Origin: Aneurinibacillus tyrosinisolvens
Lineage (GTDB): Bacteria; Bacillota; Bacilli; Aneurinibacillales; Aneurinibacillaceae
Length of the DNA: 64,000 nucleotides
Assembly (NCBI RefSeq): GCF_001015055.1
Contig: NZ_BBWZ01000004.1
Span: 124,001 to 188,000 of the forward strand
Direction of reading: 5' to 3'
In this document: piece by piece, positions 45,915 to 54,535 of the stretch
Position numbering within the stretch: position 1 is the stretch's first letter
Layout: every line of letters starts with the position of its first letter
Translations under genes and position numbers: made by a program
The notes under the pieces: generated by a model
What the model was told of the DNA's origin: nothing
What the model saw: only the letters and a program-made list of their open reading frames with translations
Database searches by the model: none

Positions 45915-48900
45915 TTATATTTCTTCTTCTGTGCTTACATAGTGTAAGGCTTCTTTTTCTTCTGTGCTTACATAGCGTAAAGCTTCTTTTTGTTTTTCAC
46001 CCATCGCTATCCAGTGAAGAACACCGTTTATCTCTGAACCTGTTCTTCCCCGTGCGATAGAGATGGTTGCTGTGCTATTTGTTTGTTCTTTCAGCACGGT
46101 CTGGCAGGTCTGCTGATTGGTCATCGCTACAATAACGAAATCAGGAGTATGGTAAGGCTGTTGTAGAGTAATTGTAATTTCCATAACTTTTTCTTTAGCG
46201 GCAATTTGGAAAGGCACAATCCCGCATTGTTGAAGCGTGATTGAATTTCCACTGACGGTTTGAACCGGATTGAATGACAGCTTTTCTTCAGTTACGGAGT
46301 GATTGGTTATATGGTGTTCTTTTACTGCTTTATCAGCCAGCTTATCATTTGTAACGGCTCCATCCTGAAGCAGAGAATTCGAAATGGATTGCTGTTTAAT
46401 ATGATGCTCAGCAATAGTGCCTGATTTGAGGTGACGGCCATTGATGCTTTCTTTCTGTACATGTTTACCGGTTATGCTATCCAGTGCTATTTTTTCGCCG
46501 ATAACAGAGCCAGGAGCAAGTTTGTTGCTTGAAATGGCGGCATCTTGAAGCAAAGTGTTTGAGATCGTCTGCTCTTGAATATGCTCAGCAGTGATAGCGC
46601 CTGATTTTAGATGGGTTCCCTCGATAGCCTGTTTTTGAATATGCTCCGTAGCTATACTGTCAGCAGCAATTTTGTCCCCGGTAACGGAGGTAGAAGCTAA
46701 TTTTTCATTTGAAATGGCTTGTTCCTGAATGTGCTCAGCGGTAATGGTACCTGGTTTTAGATGGGTTCCCTCAATTGCCTCTTTTTGAATATGCTCCGTA
46801 GTTATACTGTCAACAGCAATTTTATCCCCGGTAACGGAACCGAAAGCTAGCTTATGATTTGAAATAGATCCATCTTGAATAAGGAAAGTTGTAATGGCCT
46901 GTTCCTGAATATGAGCCGCAGCTATACTGTCGGCAGCTATTTTGTCACTGGTAACAGAGTCGAAAGCCAGTTTATCATTTGTAACGGCTGCATCCTGAAG
47001 CAAAGCATTTGAGATCGTTTGCTCTTGAATGTGATGGGCGGTGATAACTCCTGGTTTTAGATGGGTTCCTTCGATGGCATCTTTTTGGATATGCTTCGCA
47101 GCTACACTATCAGCAGCTATTTTATCGCTGGTAACAGAATTGGTAGCAAGTTTATCGTTTGTAACGGCTGCATCCTGAAGCAGGGAACTAGAAATGGCTT
47201 GCTCTTGAATATGGTGGGCAGCGATTGTATCTGGTTTTAAATGGCGGCTGTTGATACTCTCTTCCTGTACATGTTCACCGGTTATGCTATCCATCGCTAT
47301 TTTTTCACAGGTAACAGAGCCAGGAGCAAGTTTGCTGCTTGAAATGGCTCCATCCTGAATCAAAGCGTTCGAGAGCGTCTGCTCCTGAATGTGCTCGGCG
47401 GTGATCGTACCTGGTTTTAGTTTGCTTCCCTCGATGGCATCTTTTTGGATATGCTCGGTGGATATGCTATCTACAGCTATCTTGTCGCCGGTAACAGAGT
47501 CGGTAGCCAGTTTGGTATTTGAAATGGCTCCGTCGTGAATAAGGAAAGTTGTAATGGCCTGTTCCTGAATATGAACCGCAGCTATACTGTCAGCAGCTAT
47601 CTTATCGCTGGTAACAGAGTCGGAAGCTAACTTATCATTTGAAATGGCTCCATCCTGAATCAGATCATTTGAGATCGCCTGCTCTTGAATATGGTGGGTG
47701 GTAATAGTACCTGGTTTTAGATGGGTTCCCTCGATGGCTTCTTTTTGGATATGCTCAGTGGATATGTTATCTACAGCTATTTTATCCCCGGTAACGGAGC
47801 CGGGAGCGAGTTTGGTATTTGAAATAGAGCCATCCTCGATAAGAGCGGATATAATAGCCTGTTCCTGAATATGGCGGGTAGTGATAGCATCCGTTCTCAA
47901 GTGATGGCTATCGATACTGTCGCTTTGAATATGACTGGCAGCTATACTTCCGGCCGTTAATTTATCTTCGGTAACAGAACCAGGTGCTAACTTTTCGTTT
48001 GAAACAGCCGCATCTTGAAGCAAGAAGTTTGAAATGGATTGTTCCTGAATATGATCTGTGGCAATGATACCTGGTTTTAAATGATGGCTTTCAACAGTAT
48101 CATTCTGAATGTGAGTAGTGGATATACTGTCCGCGACGATTTTATCACCGGTAACAGAACCGGAGGCAAGTTTCTCACTTGAAATAGAACCATCCTTAAG
48201 CAAAGCATTTGAAATGGTCTGCTGTTGAATATGGTGGGCAGCAATTGCACCTTGTTTTAGATGGTGGCTATTGATGCTCTCTTCCTGTATATGTTCACTG
48301 GTTATGCTATCCACTGCTATTTTTTCACAGGTGACAGAGCCGGGAGCGAGCTTCTCAGTTGCAATGGCAGCATCTTGAATCAGAGAGTTTGAAATCGTCT
48401 GCTCTTGAATATGCTCGGCGGTGATCGTGCCTGGTTTTAGATGGGTTCCCTCGATGGTCTCTTTCTGGATATGCTCCGCACCTATACTCTCCGCAGCTAG
48501 TTTATCACCGGTAACAGATCCGGACGCGAGTTTGTCGCTTGCAATGGTACCATCTTGAATCAGATAGTTTGAGATCGTTTGCTCTTGAATGTGCTCGGCG
48601 GTAATGGTGCCCGGTTTTAAATGGGTTCCCTCAATCGTCTCTTTTTGGATGTGAACCGCAGCTATACTGTCAGCAGCTATCTTATCGCTCGTAACGGAGG
48701 CGGAAGCTAATTTTTTATTAGAAATGGCTTGTTCCTGAATATGATCTGTAGTAATCGTCTCTAATTTGAGATGAGACCCCTCAATCGCCTCTTTTTGAAT
48801 ATGCTCAGTGGATATGTTATCTATAGCTATTTTATCCCCGGTAATGGAACCGGAAGCCAGTTTATCATTTGTAACGGCTGCATCCTCAAGCAAAGCATTC

Positions 48901-51900
48901 GAAATGGTCTGCTGTTGAATATGGTGGGCAGCAATCGCACCTTGTTTTAGATGGTGGCTATTGATGCTCTCTTCCTGTATATGTTCACTGGTTATGCTAT
49001 CCACTGCTATTTTTTCACAGGTAACAGATCCAGGAGCCAGCTTCTCACTTGAGATGGCTGCATCTTGAAGCAAAGCATTTGAGATCGTACGCTCTTGAAT
49101 ATGCTCGGCGGTGATAGCACCTGGTTTTAGATGGATTCCCTCAATCGCTTCTTTTTGGATATGCTCCATAGTTATACTGCCAGCAGCTATTTTGTCACTG
49201 GTAATGGAGGCGGAAGCTATCTTGCCACCGGTAACAGATTCGGAAGCCAGTTTGGTATTTGAAATAGAGCCATCCTGAATCAGGGAAGGTGTAATGGCCT
49301 GTTCCTGAATATGAGCCGCAGCTATACTGCCAGCAGCTATTTTATCAGCGGTAACAGAATCGGAAGCTAGCTTATCAGTTGAAATGGTCTGCTGTTGAAT
49401 ATGGTGGGCAGCAATTGTATCTGGTTTCAAGTGACGGCCGCTGATGCTCTCTTTCTGTATATGTTTACCGGTTATGCTATCCACTGCTATTTTTTCGCCG
49501 GTAATAGAACCAGGGGCAAGTTTGCTGCTTGAAATGGTTGCATCTTGAATTAAGGAGTTTGAGATCGTCTGCTCTTGAATGTGCTCGGCGGTGATGGTAC
49601 CTGGTTGTAGATGGGTTCCCTCAATGGCCTTCTTCTGAATATGATCGGCTGTTATGCTGTTAGCAGCTATTCTGTCGCTGGTAACAGAGCCCAGTGCTAG
49701 CTTTTCATTCGAAATGGTCTGTGTCTGAATATGTTCGGTAGCAATAGCATTTGGTTTTAGGTGATAGCTATCAATACTTTCTTTCTGAATATGGCGTGAT
49801 GCAATGCTGTTGTCAATGAGCTTCTCACTGGTAACCGAATTTGGAGCCAGCTTATCATTTGAAATCGCTGCATCTTGAATTAAGGAATTCGAGATGGATT
49901 TTTCCTGAATATGATGGGTCGTGATAGCATTCGTTCTCAAGTGATGGCTATTGACGCTCTCGTTCTGGAGGTGATTGGGGGCAATACTGTCTACAGCCAG
50001 TTTATCCGAAGTAACAGAGCCAGGAGCGAGTTTGCTGCTTAAAATGGACGCATCTTGAATCAGCGAACTAGAGATGGATTGCTCCTGAATATGGTGGGCA
50101 GCAATTGCATCGGGTTTCAAATGACGGCCGCTGATGCTTTCTTCCTGTATATGTTCACCGGTTATCGTATCCACCGCTATTTTTTCGCAGGTAACAGAAC
50201 CAGGAGCGAGTTTACTGCTTGAAATGGTTGCATCTTGAATTAAGGAATTTGAGACGGTCTGCTCTTGAATGTGCCCAGAGTTAATGGTGCCTGGTTTTAG
50301 ATGGATTCCCTCGATGACCTGTTCCTGAATATGCTCCGTAGTTATACTGTAAGCGGCTATTTTGTCACGCGTAACGGAGGCGGGAGCTAATTTTTCGTTT
50401 GAAATAGCTTGTTCCCGAATGTGATCTGCATCAATGATGTTCAATTTAAGATGAGATCGATCAACGGTCTCTTTTTGAATATGCTCGGCGGATACACTAT
50501 CTACAGCTATTTTATCCCCGGTAACAGAACCAGGAGCGAGTTTATCACTTGAAATAGAACCCTCCAGAATCAACGAATTCGAGATGGAGCGTTCCTGAAT
50601 ATGGTGCCTGGTAATGATACCCGGTTTTAAATGATAGCTTTCAACGGTATCATTCTGGATGTGAGCAGTGGAGATGCTGTCCGCGACGATTTTATCACCG
50701 GTAACAGAATCGGAGGCAAGTTTATCATTTGAAATGGCTGCATCTTGAATTAAAGCGTTCGAAATCGCCTGCTCCTGAATGTGATGGGAGTTGATAATGG
50801 CTGGTTTCAAATGATAACTCTCAATTGTCTGTTTCTGAATGTGGCCTGATCCTATACTGTCCGCGGCTATCCTGTCGCCGGTAACAGAGCCGGGCCCTAG
50901 CTTTTCATTCGAAATGGCCTGTTTCTGAATGTGCTGAGTGGCGATAATGTTTGGTTTCAGGTGATGCCCTTCAATGGTCTCTTTCTTAATATGTTCGGCT
51001 ACGATACTGTCAGCAACTATCTTGTCACTGGTAATAGAACCGGGAGCGAGTTTCTGTGAGATGATACTTTTATCGGACAATTTTACCGTTGTAATGGCCA
51101 GGTCAACTATTTTGTCGGTCGACACTGATTCAGAAGCTAATTTGGATGCTGTGATTGCATGGTCAACAAGATGCTGGTTACTAATAAGTCCATCGTTTAA
51201 ATGGTTTTGTTTTATTGAGTTTTTTGCTATTTTACTCGAAGTTACTGCATCATTCTCCAAATGATGGGTACTGATTGAGTTTTCAGCGATATGCTTCGTT
51301 TTTATACTGTTAGGTGCGATATTGTTATCATAAACAACTACATCTCCCAGATGGTGGTGCTGGATTGTTTTCGGTTGAAGATGAACAGCGGAAATACTTT
51401 CCTCGCATATTTTATCTCCAGTTATGGAACCTTCTCTTATTTTTTGAGTCGTTACAGCACCATCTGCTAATTTTACGGAGTCAACTGCATTTTTTGCCAA
51501 ATTATTTGTTTGAATGCTTCCATTCTTTATTTTCTCCGAAGTAATCGCATGATCCTGGATAAGGTCGGTCGTGATTATCTGCTCGGATAGATGTTTTGTT
51601 TGGATTGAGTGATCGGCAATTTTCATGGAATCAATCGTCTTGTCGGCTAACTTATCCGAGGTAATGCTATTATTCATTAATTTGTCCCCGCGGATCGCCC
51701 GATCTTTAATTTTGTTTGCAGTAATTGAGTAATCAGCGACATGCTCGGTGTCAATAGAGGCAGGAGCAATCTTGCTTGAGATTACACTGTGATTTGCTAA
51801 TTTAGAGCTATCTACAGCATAATCCTTCAGGGCTTCTGTTTTTATGCTCCCCTGTTGAATCTTTGTTTCATCAATCGCCCAGTTAGCGATTTTTTCTGTT

Positions 51901-52331
51901 GTTACTGCCTGGTTGATAAGATCGTCAGTGTAAATATATGCTGTAGTTTTTTCTCCCTTGCGGTCCGTCATCAGTAAAGGAGTAGCCGGTTTAGGAGCTT
52001 CTATATTTGGAATTTTATCTGTTTCCACAATAGGAATGGGTTTCTCTTCTGCGGGTTCATATTTCATAGGGGCTATTTTTTCCGCCCCGGGCATTCTGTA
52101 AGGTTCTGGTGCGAAGAAATCTGGCTCGGAAAACTCAGGTTCGAACACCTCCTGTTTTATAGGAGCAGGCTTTTTCCGATCTGTATTTCTAATGTTCTTT
52201 GCTTCCTGTTCTATCTCTTCCAATCCCAGAGTATCAAGCCAATCCAAATCAATATTATTAATTAATAGGGGATCATTTATATTTTTTTTACTCTTCCTCG
52301 GAAGAGGCCGTTTTCGGGGAGCTTTGGCCAT
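45915..52331 (-). CDS. Giant decapeptide-repeat protein with WIA-type C-terminal domain
   Basis: The product has 2,138 residues. The N-terminal 140 are basic then Pro/Glu-rich, with no signal peptide. About residues 142-2022 consist of roughly 188 tandem decapeptides of the pattern small-[IV]-x4-[LI]-x3 (for example SVTGDKIAAD, SITTEHIQKE, AIEGTHLKPG), which should form a long beta-helix-like rod. Many are arranged in higher-order units of five or six decapeptides (150 or 180 bp). The N-terminal decapeptides are more divergent, the rest nearly identical. The C-terminal ~116 residues form a beta-rich domain with VLHWIAMGEKQ, like proteins annotated as WIAG-tail, ending in an 11-residue duplication. 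Absence of a signal peptide and a sigma-K-like -10 upstream make a spore-surface protein plausible; unproven. Confidence 0.85.
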   Translation of the reverse strand: MAKAPRKRPLPRKSKKNINDPLLINNIDLDWLDTLGLEEIEQEAKNIRNTDRKKPAPIKQEVFEPEFSEPDFFAPEPYRMPGAEKIAPMKYEPAEEKPIPIVETDKIPNIEAPKPATPLLMTDRKGEKTTAYIYTDDLINQAVTTEKIANWAIDETKIQQGSIKTEALKDYAVDSSKLANHSVISSKIAPASIDTEHVADYSITANKIKDRAIRGDKLMNNSITSDKLADKTIDSMKIADHSIQTKHLSEQIITTDLIQDHAITSEKIKNGSIQTNNLAKNAVDSVKLADGAVTTQKIREGSITGDKICEESISAVHLQPKTIQHHHLGDVVVYDNNIAPNSIKTKHIAENSISTHHLENDAVTSSKIAKNSIKQNHLNDGLISNQHLVDHAITASKLASESVSTDKIVDLAITTVKLSDKSIISQKLAPGSITSDKIVADSIVAEHIKKETIEGHHLKPNIIATQHIQKQAISNEKLGPGSVTGDRIAADSIGSGHIQKQTIESYHLKPAIINSHHIQEQAISNALIQDAAISNDKLASDSVTGDKIVADSISTAHIQNDTVESYHLKPGIITRHHIQERSISNSLILEGSISSDKLAPGSVTGDKIAVDSVSAEHIQKETVDRSHLKLNIIDADHIREQAISNEKLAPASVTRDKIAAYSITTEHIQEQVIEGIHLKPGTINSGHIQEQTVSNSLIQDATISSSKLAPGSVTCEKIAVDTITGEHIQEESISGRHLKPDAIAAHHIQEQSISSSLIQDASILSSKLAPGSVTSDKLAVDSIAPNHLQNESVNSHHLRTNAITTHHIQEKSISNSLIQDAAISNDKLAPNSVTSEKLIDNSIASRHIQKESIDSYHLKPNAIATEHIQTQTISNEKLALGSVTSDRIAANSITADHIQKKAIEGTHLQPGTITAEHIQEQTISNSLIQDATISSSKLAPGSITGEKIAVDSITGKHIQKESISGRHLKPDTIAAHHIQQQTISTDKLASDSVTADKIAAGSIAAAHIQEQAITPSLIQDGSISNTKLASESVTGGKIASASITSDKIAAGSITMEHIQKEAIEGIHLKPGAITAEHIQERTISNALLQDAAISSEKLAPGSVTCEKIAVDSITSEHIQEESINSHHLKQGAIAAHHIQQQTISNALLEDAAVTNDKLASGSITGDKIAIDNISTEHIQKEAIEGSHLKLETITTDHIQEQAISNKKLASASVTSDKIAADSIAAVHIQKETIEGTHLKPGTITAEHIQEQTISNYLIQDGTIASDKLASGSVTGDKLAAESIGAEHIQKETIEGTHLKPGTITAEHIQEQTISNSLIQDAAIATEKLAPGSVTCEKIAVDSITSEHIQEESINSHHLKQGAIAAHHIQQQTISNALLKDGSISSEKLASGSVTGDKIVADSISTTHIQNDTVESHHLKPGIIATDHIQEQSISNFLLQDAAVSNEKLAPGSVTEDKLTAGSIAASHIQSDSIDSHHLRTDAITTRHIQEQAIISALIEDGSISNTKLAPGSVTGDKIAVDNISTEHIQKEAIEGTHLKPGTITTHHIQEQAISNDLIQDGAISNDKLASDSVTSDKIAADSIAAVHIQEQAITTFLIHDGAISNTKLATDSVTGDKIAVDSISTEHIQKDAIEGSKLKPGTITAEHIQEQTLSNALIQDGAISSSKLAPGSVTCEKIAMDSITGEHVQEESINSRHLKPDTIAAHHIQEQAISSSLLQDAAVTNDKLATNSVTSDKIAADSVAAKHIQKDAIEGTHLKPGVITAHHIQEQTISNALLQDAAVTNDKLAFDSVTSDKIAADSIAAAHIQEQAITTFLIQDGSISNHKLAFGSVTGDKIAVDSITTEHIQKEAIEGTHLKPGTITAEHIQEQAISNEKLASTSVTGDKIAADSIATEHIQKQAIEGTHLKSGAITAEHIQEQTISNTLLQDAAISSNKLAPGSVIGEKIALDSITGKHVQKESINGRHLKSGTIAEHHIKQQSISNSLLQDGAVTNDKLADKAVKEHHITNHSVTEEKLSFNPVQTVSGNSITLQQCGIVPFQIAAKEKVMEITITLQQPYHTPDFVIVAMTNQQTCQTVLKEQTNSTATISIARGRTGSEINGVLHWIAMGEKQKEALRYVSTEEKEALHYVSTEEEI
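45921..45986 (-). repeat. Two tandem 33-bp units at the 3' end of the giant gene
   Basis: Encode EALRYVSTEEK and EALHYVSTEEE in tandem, just after the WIA motif. The DNA copies are almost identical, indicating a recent duplication. Confidence 0.8.
46266..51908 (-). repeat. Long array of 30-bp coding repeats in 150/180-bp higher-order units
   Basis: The DNA version of the decapeptide array. Strings such as GGTTTTAGATGGGTTCCCTC recur every 150, 180, 300 or 360 bp, showing module duplication. The array stays in one open frame throughout. It is a likely place for copy-number variation and for assembly collapse. Confidence 0.9.
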
Positions 52332-52576
52332 GTGAATTCCTCCTTCTTTAATCCATCTGTGTTATATCGTATCATCTGTAACATATGCATCTGACTGGGT
52401 TATGGCCCCATCAGAAATGAAAAAATTTTGCATCCTGCTTATTAATAAGGGAATCAATCCACAAATATAATTTTTAAGAATTTCAAATTCTAATTGAAAA
52501 ATTGCATAAACTATCTAAAACCTTTTTCCTATTTACATTATACACGCTGTAAATAATAATAATAATCAATATCGAC

Positions 52577-52599
52577 GATAATGATTATTATTATTATTA
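52577..52599 (+). promoter_or_regulatory. Fur-box-like site before the DoxX gene
   Basis: GATAATGATTATTATTATT matches the Fur box (GATAATGATAATCATTATC) over most positions. It ends 14 bp before the ATG and directly abuts the ribosome site. The rest of the 281-bp gap upstream (52332-52576) is AT-rich; I see no gene in it, only a GATACGATA sigma-K-like -10 on the minus strand near 52365 facing the giant gene. Confidence 0.6.
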
Positions 52600-52612
52600 A
52601 GGAGGGTTTTGT

Positions 52613-53125
52613 ATGGTGATTAAATTTTTAAGGGAACATCTTTATGCTTCGTATGGGTTAACTGTTTTGCGTTTGTATTTAGGATGGACCTGGTTACAAG
52701 CTGGTTGGGGGAAAATTGCGGGAGGAAGTTTTGATGCAAGTGGTTTTCTGAAAGTAGCTCTTAAAAAGGCAAGTGGTGACCATCCGGCTGTTCAAGGTTG
52801 GTGGGCAGACTTTATCCATGGGTTCGCGCTTCCAAATGTAGGGATTTTCAATGTGTTAGTTCCCTGGGGAGAATTTCTGGCAGGACTTGGACTTATTTTA
52901 GGTGTGTTTACTACGTTTACTGTATTGATGGGACTTAGTATGAATTTTTCCTATCTGCTTTCAGGAACAACAAGTACAAATCCACAAATGATCTTAATGG
53001 GCCTCTTTATCCTTGTTGCCGGATTAAATGCAGGGAAATTTGGTTTAGATCGATGGGTAGTTCCATTTGTAAGAAAACAACTATTTAAAAAAGAGGAGCA
53101 AGAAATTCTTCCGCAAAGTGCGTAA
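52613..53125 (+). CDS. DoxX-family membrane protein
   Basis: The product has 170 residues and four membrane helices. TVLRLYLGWTWLQAGWGKI, then FNVLVPWGEFLAGLGLILGV and GLNAGKFGLDRWVVP, are typical of the DoxX/DoxD family. Relatives take part in thiosulfate:quinone oxidation or in membrane-associated oxidoreductase complexes dealing with oxidative stress. Here it has a Fur-like box immediately upstream and lies at the edge of the encapsulin iron island, so an iron-limited membrane redox role is possible. ATG follows AGGAGGG. Confidence 0.85.
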   Translation: MVIKFLREHLYASYGLTVLRLYLGWTWLQAGWGKIAGGSFDASGFLKVALKKASGDHPAVQGWWADFIHGFALPNVGIFNVLVPWGEFLAGLGLILGVFTTFTVLMGLSMNFSYLLSGTTSTNPQMILMGLFILVAGLNAGKFGLDRWVVPFVRKQLFKKEEQEILPQSA

Positions 53126-53166
53126 CCGATCTTTAACAGGCTACATAATTATTTTTTTAGTTAGGG

Positions 53167-53208
53167 CATTCCTCCTCTTCTTAGGCATGAAGGGGAGGAA
53201 TGTTTTTA
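53167..53208. terminator. Bidirectional terminator between DoxX and YlaN-like genes
   Basis: CATTCCTCC (53167-53175) pairs with GGAGGAATG (53194-53202), followed by TTTTTATT. Confidence 0.75.
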
Positions 53209-53469
53209 TTACTTTATTACAGAATGTATTTGTTCAAGAAGTCTTTTTTCTAATTCGGTTAGTATTTCTTTTCCTTGCTCAGCACTTAATAATTCTAAAT
53301 CAATAGCAAAGTCAACAATACGTGATAATCCAAAAATTTGAGTATCGAGAACTTCTTCATAAACGGGGCATACTGGATTATTCAAACTGTTTTTCTGTAC
53401 CTGAATCAAGCGCTCAATCTTTTCTACTTCAATGCTTATTAACTGCAGTGCACGCTGTTTCATATCCAC
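53209..53469 (-). CDS. YlaN-like (UPF0358) protein in an iron-storage cluster
   Basis: The product has 86 residues. The core VCPVYEEVLDTQIFGLSRIVDFAIDLEL matches the YlaN/UPF0358 family almost position by position (I quote it as two parts: CPVYEEVLDTQIFGLSR and IVDFAIDLEL). GTG start, eight bases after AAAGGGAG. YlaN from Staphylococcus and Bacillus is reported to bind iron(II) and to counteract Fur repression. This copy follows the encapsulated-ferredoxin gene by 42 bp and shares its Fur-type control region, so it probably links stored or released iron to Fur. It may be a paralogue of a housekeeping ylaN elsewhere. Confidence 0.83.
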   Translation of the reverse strand: MDMKQRALQLISIEVEKIERLIQVQKNSLNNPVCPVYEEVLDTQIFGLSRIVDFAIDLELLSAEQGKEILTELEKRLLEQIHSVIK

Positions 53470-53511
53470 GACTCAGACTCCCTTTCATAGCGAGTGATTT
53501 AGCCACATAAA

Positions 53512-53850
53512 TTATTTAATTATAGCTTGACAGGCTAACCGATATCCTTCTGTTAAAAACCTATTTAACTTTTGCTGTTCTATCTGGTTTGGCGGAAGTA
53601 AAAGGGAAGTACCTTTTGTCACCTGAACTGTACAACGGCCACAGGTACCTTTCCGGCATTTGAAATCCAAAAATCCCCCCTGTTGTAGAGCTGCTTCTAA
53701 CAGTATTTGACCGATAATAGGATCCACTTCAAATTTTGATTGATTTTGCTGCAAGTGGATTTTGGTTTGATGAATGGATTCCTTCCTTGCAGAAATTATT
53801 TGTTGTTTTTTGGTGAGTAAGGAACCTACTGTTAACGCCCGGCGTTTCAA
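53512..53850 (-). CDS. [2Fe-2S] ferredoxin with N-terminal encapsulin-targeting peptide
   Basis: The 112-residue product starts with TTG behind GGAAGGAGAG. The plant-type cluster ligands are in DFKCRKGTCGRCTVQV (C-x4-C-x2-C) and a later Cys in YRLACQAII. The N-terminus MKRRALTVGSLLTKKQ carries LTVGSL, the core of the family 1 encapsulin cargo-loading peptide, normally found at the C-terminus of cargo proteins. The encapsulin and IMEF genes lie 0.7-2.5 kb away, so this ferredoxin is very probably packaged in the shell and could donate electrons to release stored ferric iron. A Fur-like box lies upstream at 53905. Confidence 0.88.
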   Translation of the reverse strand: MKRRALTVGSLLTKKQQIISARKESIHQTKIHLQQNQSKFEVDPIIGQILLEAALQQGGFLDFKCRKGTCGRCTVQVTKGTSLLLPPNQIEQQKLNRFLTEGYRLACQAIIK

Positions 53851-53904
53851 AATATCTCTCCTTCCTTTATTCTCGTTATATTGATTTTAACACAATTTAA
53901 TTAG

Positions 53905-53922
53905 GAATAATTATCATTATTG
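53905..53922. promoter_or_regulatory. Fur-box-like site between divergent iron-island genes
   Basis: GAATAATTATCATTATTG is close to the inverted 7-1-7 Fur pattern. It lies 55 bp from the ferredoxin start (minus) and 85 bp from the start of the gene at 54007 (plus), so it can control both. Confidence 0.6.
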
Positions 53923-54006
53923 ACGCGATGCTTATTTCTTGGTACACTGACATTGAAAATCGATATCACTAATCAATATACTTTTGATCAACAGGAGGGA
54001 ACAGTA

Positions 54007-54489
54007 GTGGAGTATGTGGTGAATGGATTGGCCGATATTTATACCGTTTTGTCCAATGAAAGACGAGTGGGTGGGGTCATTGAGACAGGATACATTCAAC
54101 TACGAGATGGACAGCATTTCCCTTGTTCTGTGATCACGAGTATTGAACGGATAGGTGCTGCTAATTATTATGTCGGTTTTATTACAGAGGAGGGAAAACG
54201 ATTCCTCTCCCATATTGATGAGATTACTCTTATTTCACAGCCTGTTCATAAGCGCATTTGTCAGATGTCGAATGGAATGTATAAACAGATGAAAATTGAT
54301 GAGAAACTAAAATACTTAAAAAAGCTGTGCCAGATAAATGAGGGGAGCCGTACACCTGTATTTGAGAAAGAAGTAAAACAAATCGCAGAGGATATCGGAA
54401 TGGATGCGGCTGGTGCTGAACTTGATCTCTCCTTTATCGAATATAGCAGCGAGAATGAACGAAAGATAAACCGGAAAAGAATCGCATAG
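54007..54489 (+). CDS. Hypothetical protein of the iron island
   Basis: The product has 160 residues from GTG at 54007, behind CAGGAGGG; the open frame reaching back to 53920 overlaps the Fur-like site and lacks a ribosome site. The N-terminal half is beta-rich (GYIQLRDGQHFPCSVITSIE, YYVGFITEEGKRFLSHIDEI), the C-terminal half helical and charged. No Cys motif, membrane helix or targeting peptide is visible. It is divergent from the ferredoxin and shares its Fur-like box, so it is likely iron regulated. A terminator follows. Confidence 0.65.
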   Translation: MEYVVNGLADIYTVLSNERRVGGVIETGYIQLRDGQHFPCSVITSIERIGAANYYVGFITEEGKRFLSHIDEITLISQPVHKRICQMSNGMYKQMKIDEKLKYLKKLCQINEGSRTPVFEKEVKQIAEDIGMDAAGAELDLSFIEYSSENERKINRKRIA

Positions 54490-54498
54490 ATGGAATAG

Positions 54499-54526
54499 AA
54501 AAGGCACCTTTCGCAGGTGCCTTTTT
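54499..54526. terminator. Bidirectional terminator
   Basis: AAAAGGCACCT (54499-54509) pairs with AGGTGCCTTTTT (54515-54526). Separates the converging 54007 gene and the encapsulin gene. Confidence 0.88.
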
Positions 54527-54535
54527 CCTTTGTTT

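Noticed and set aside
46266-51908. Regular repeat array, at first sight CRISPR- or satellite-like
   Set aside because: Repeats are 30-bp coding units without unique spacers and stay in one 2,138-codon frame; no cas genes are near.
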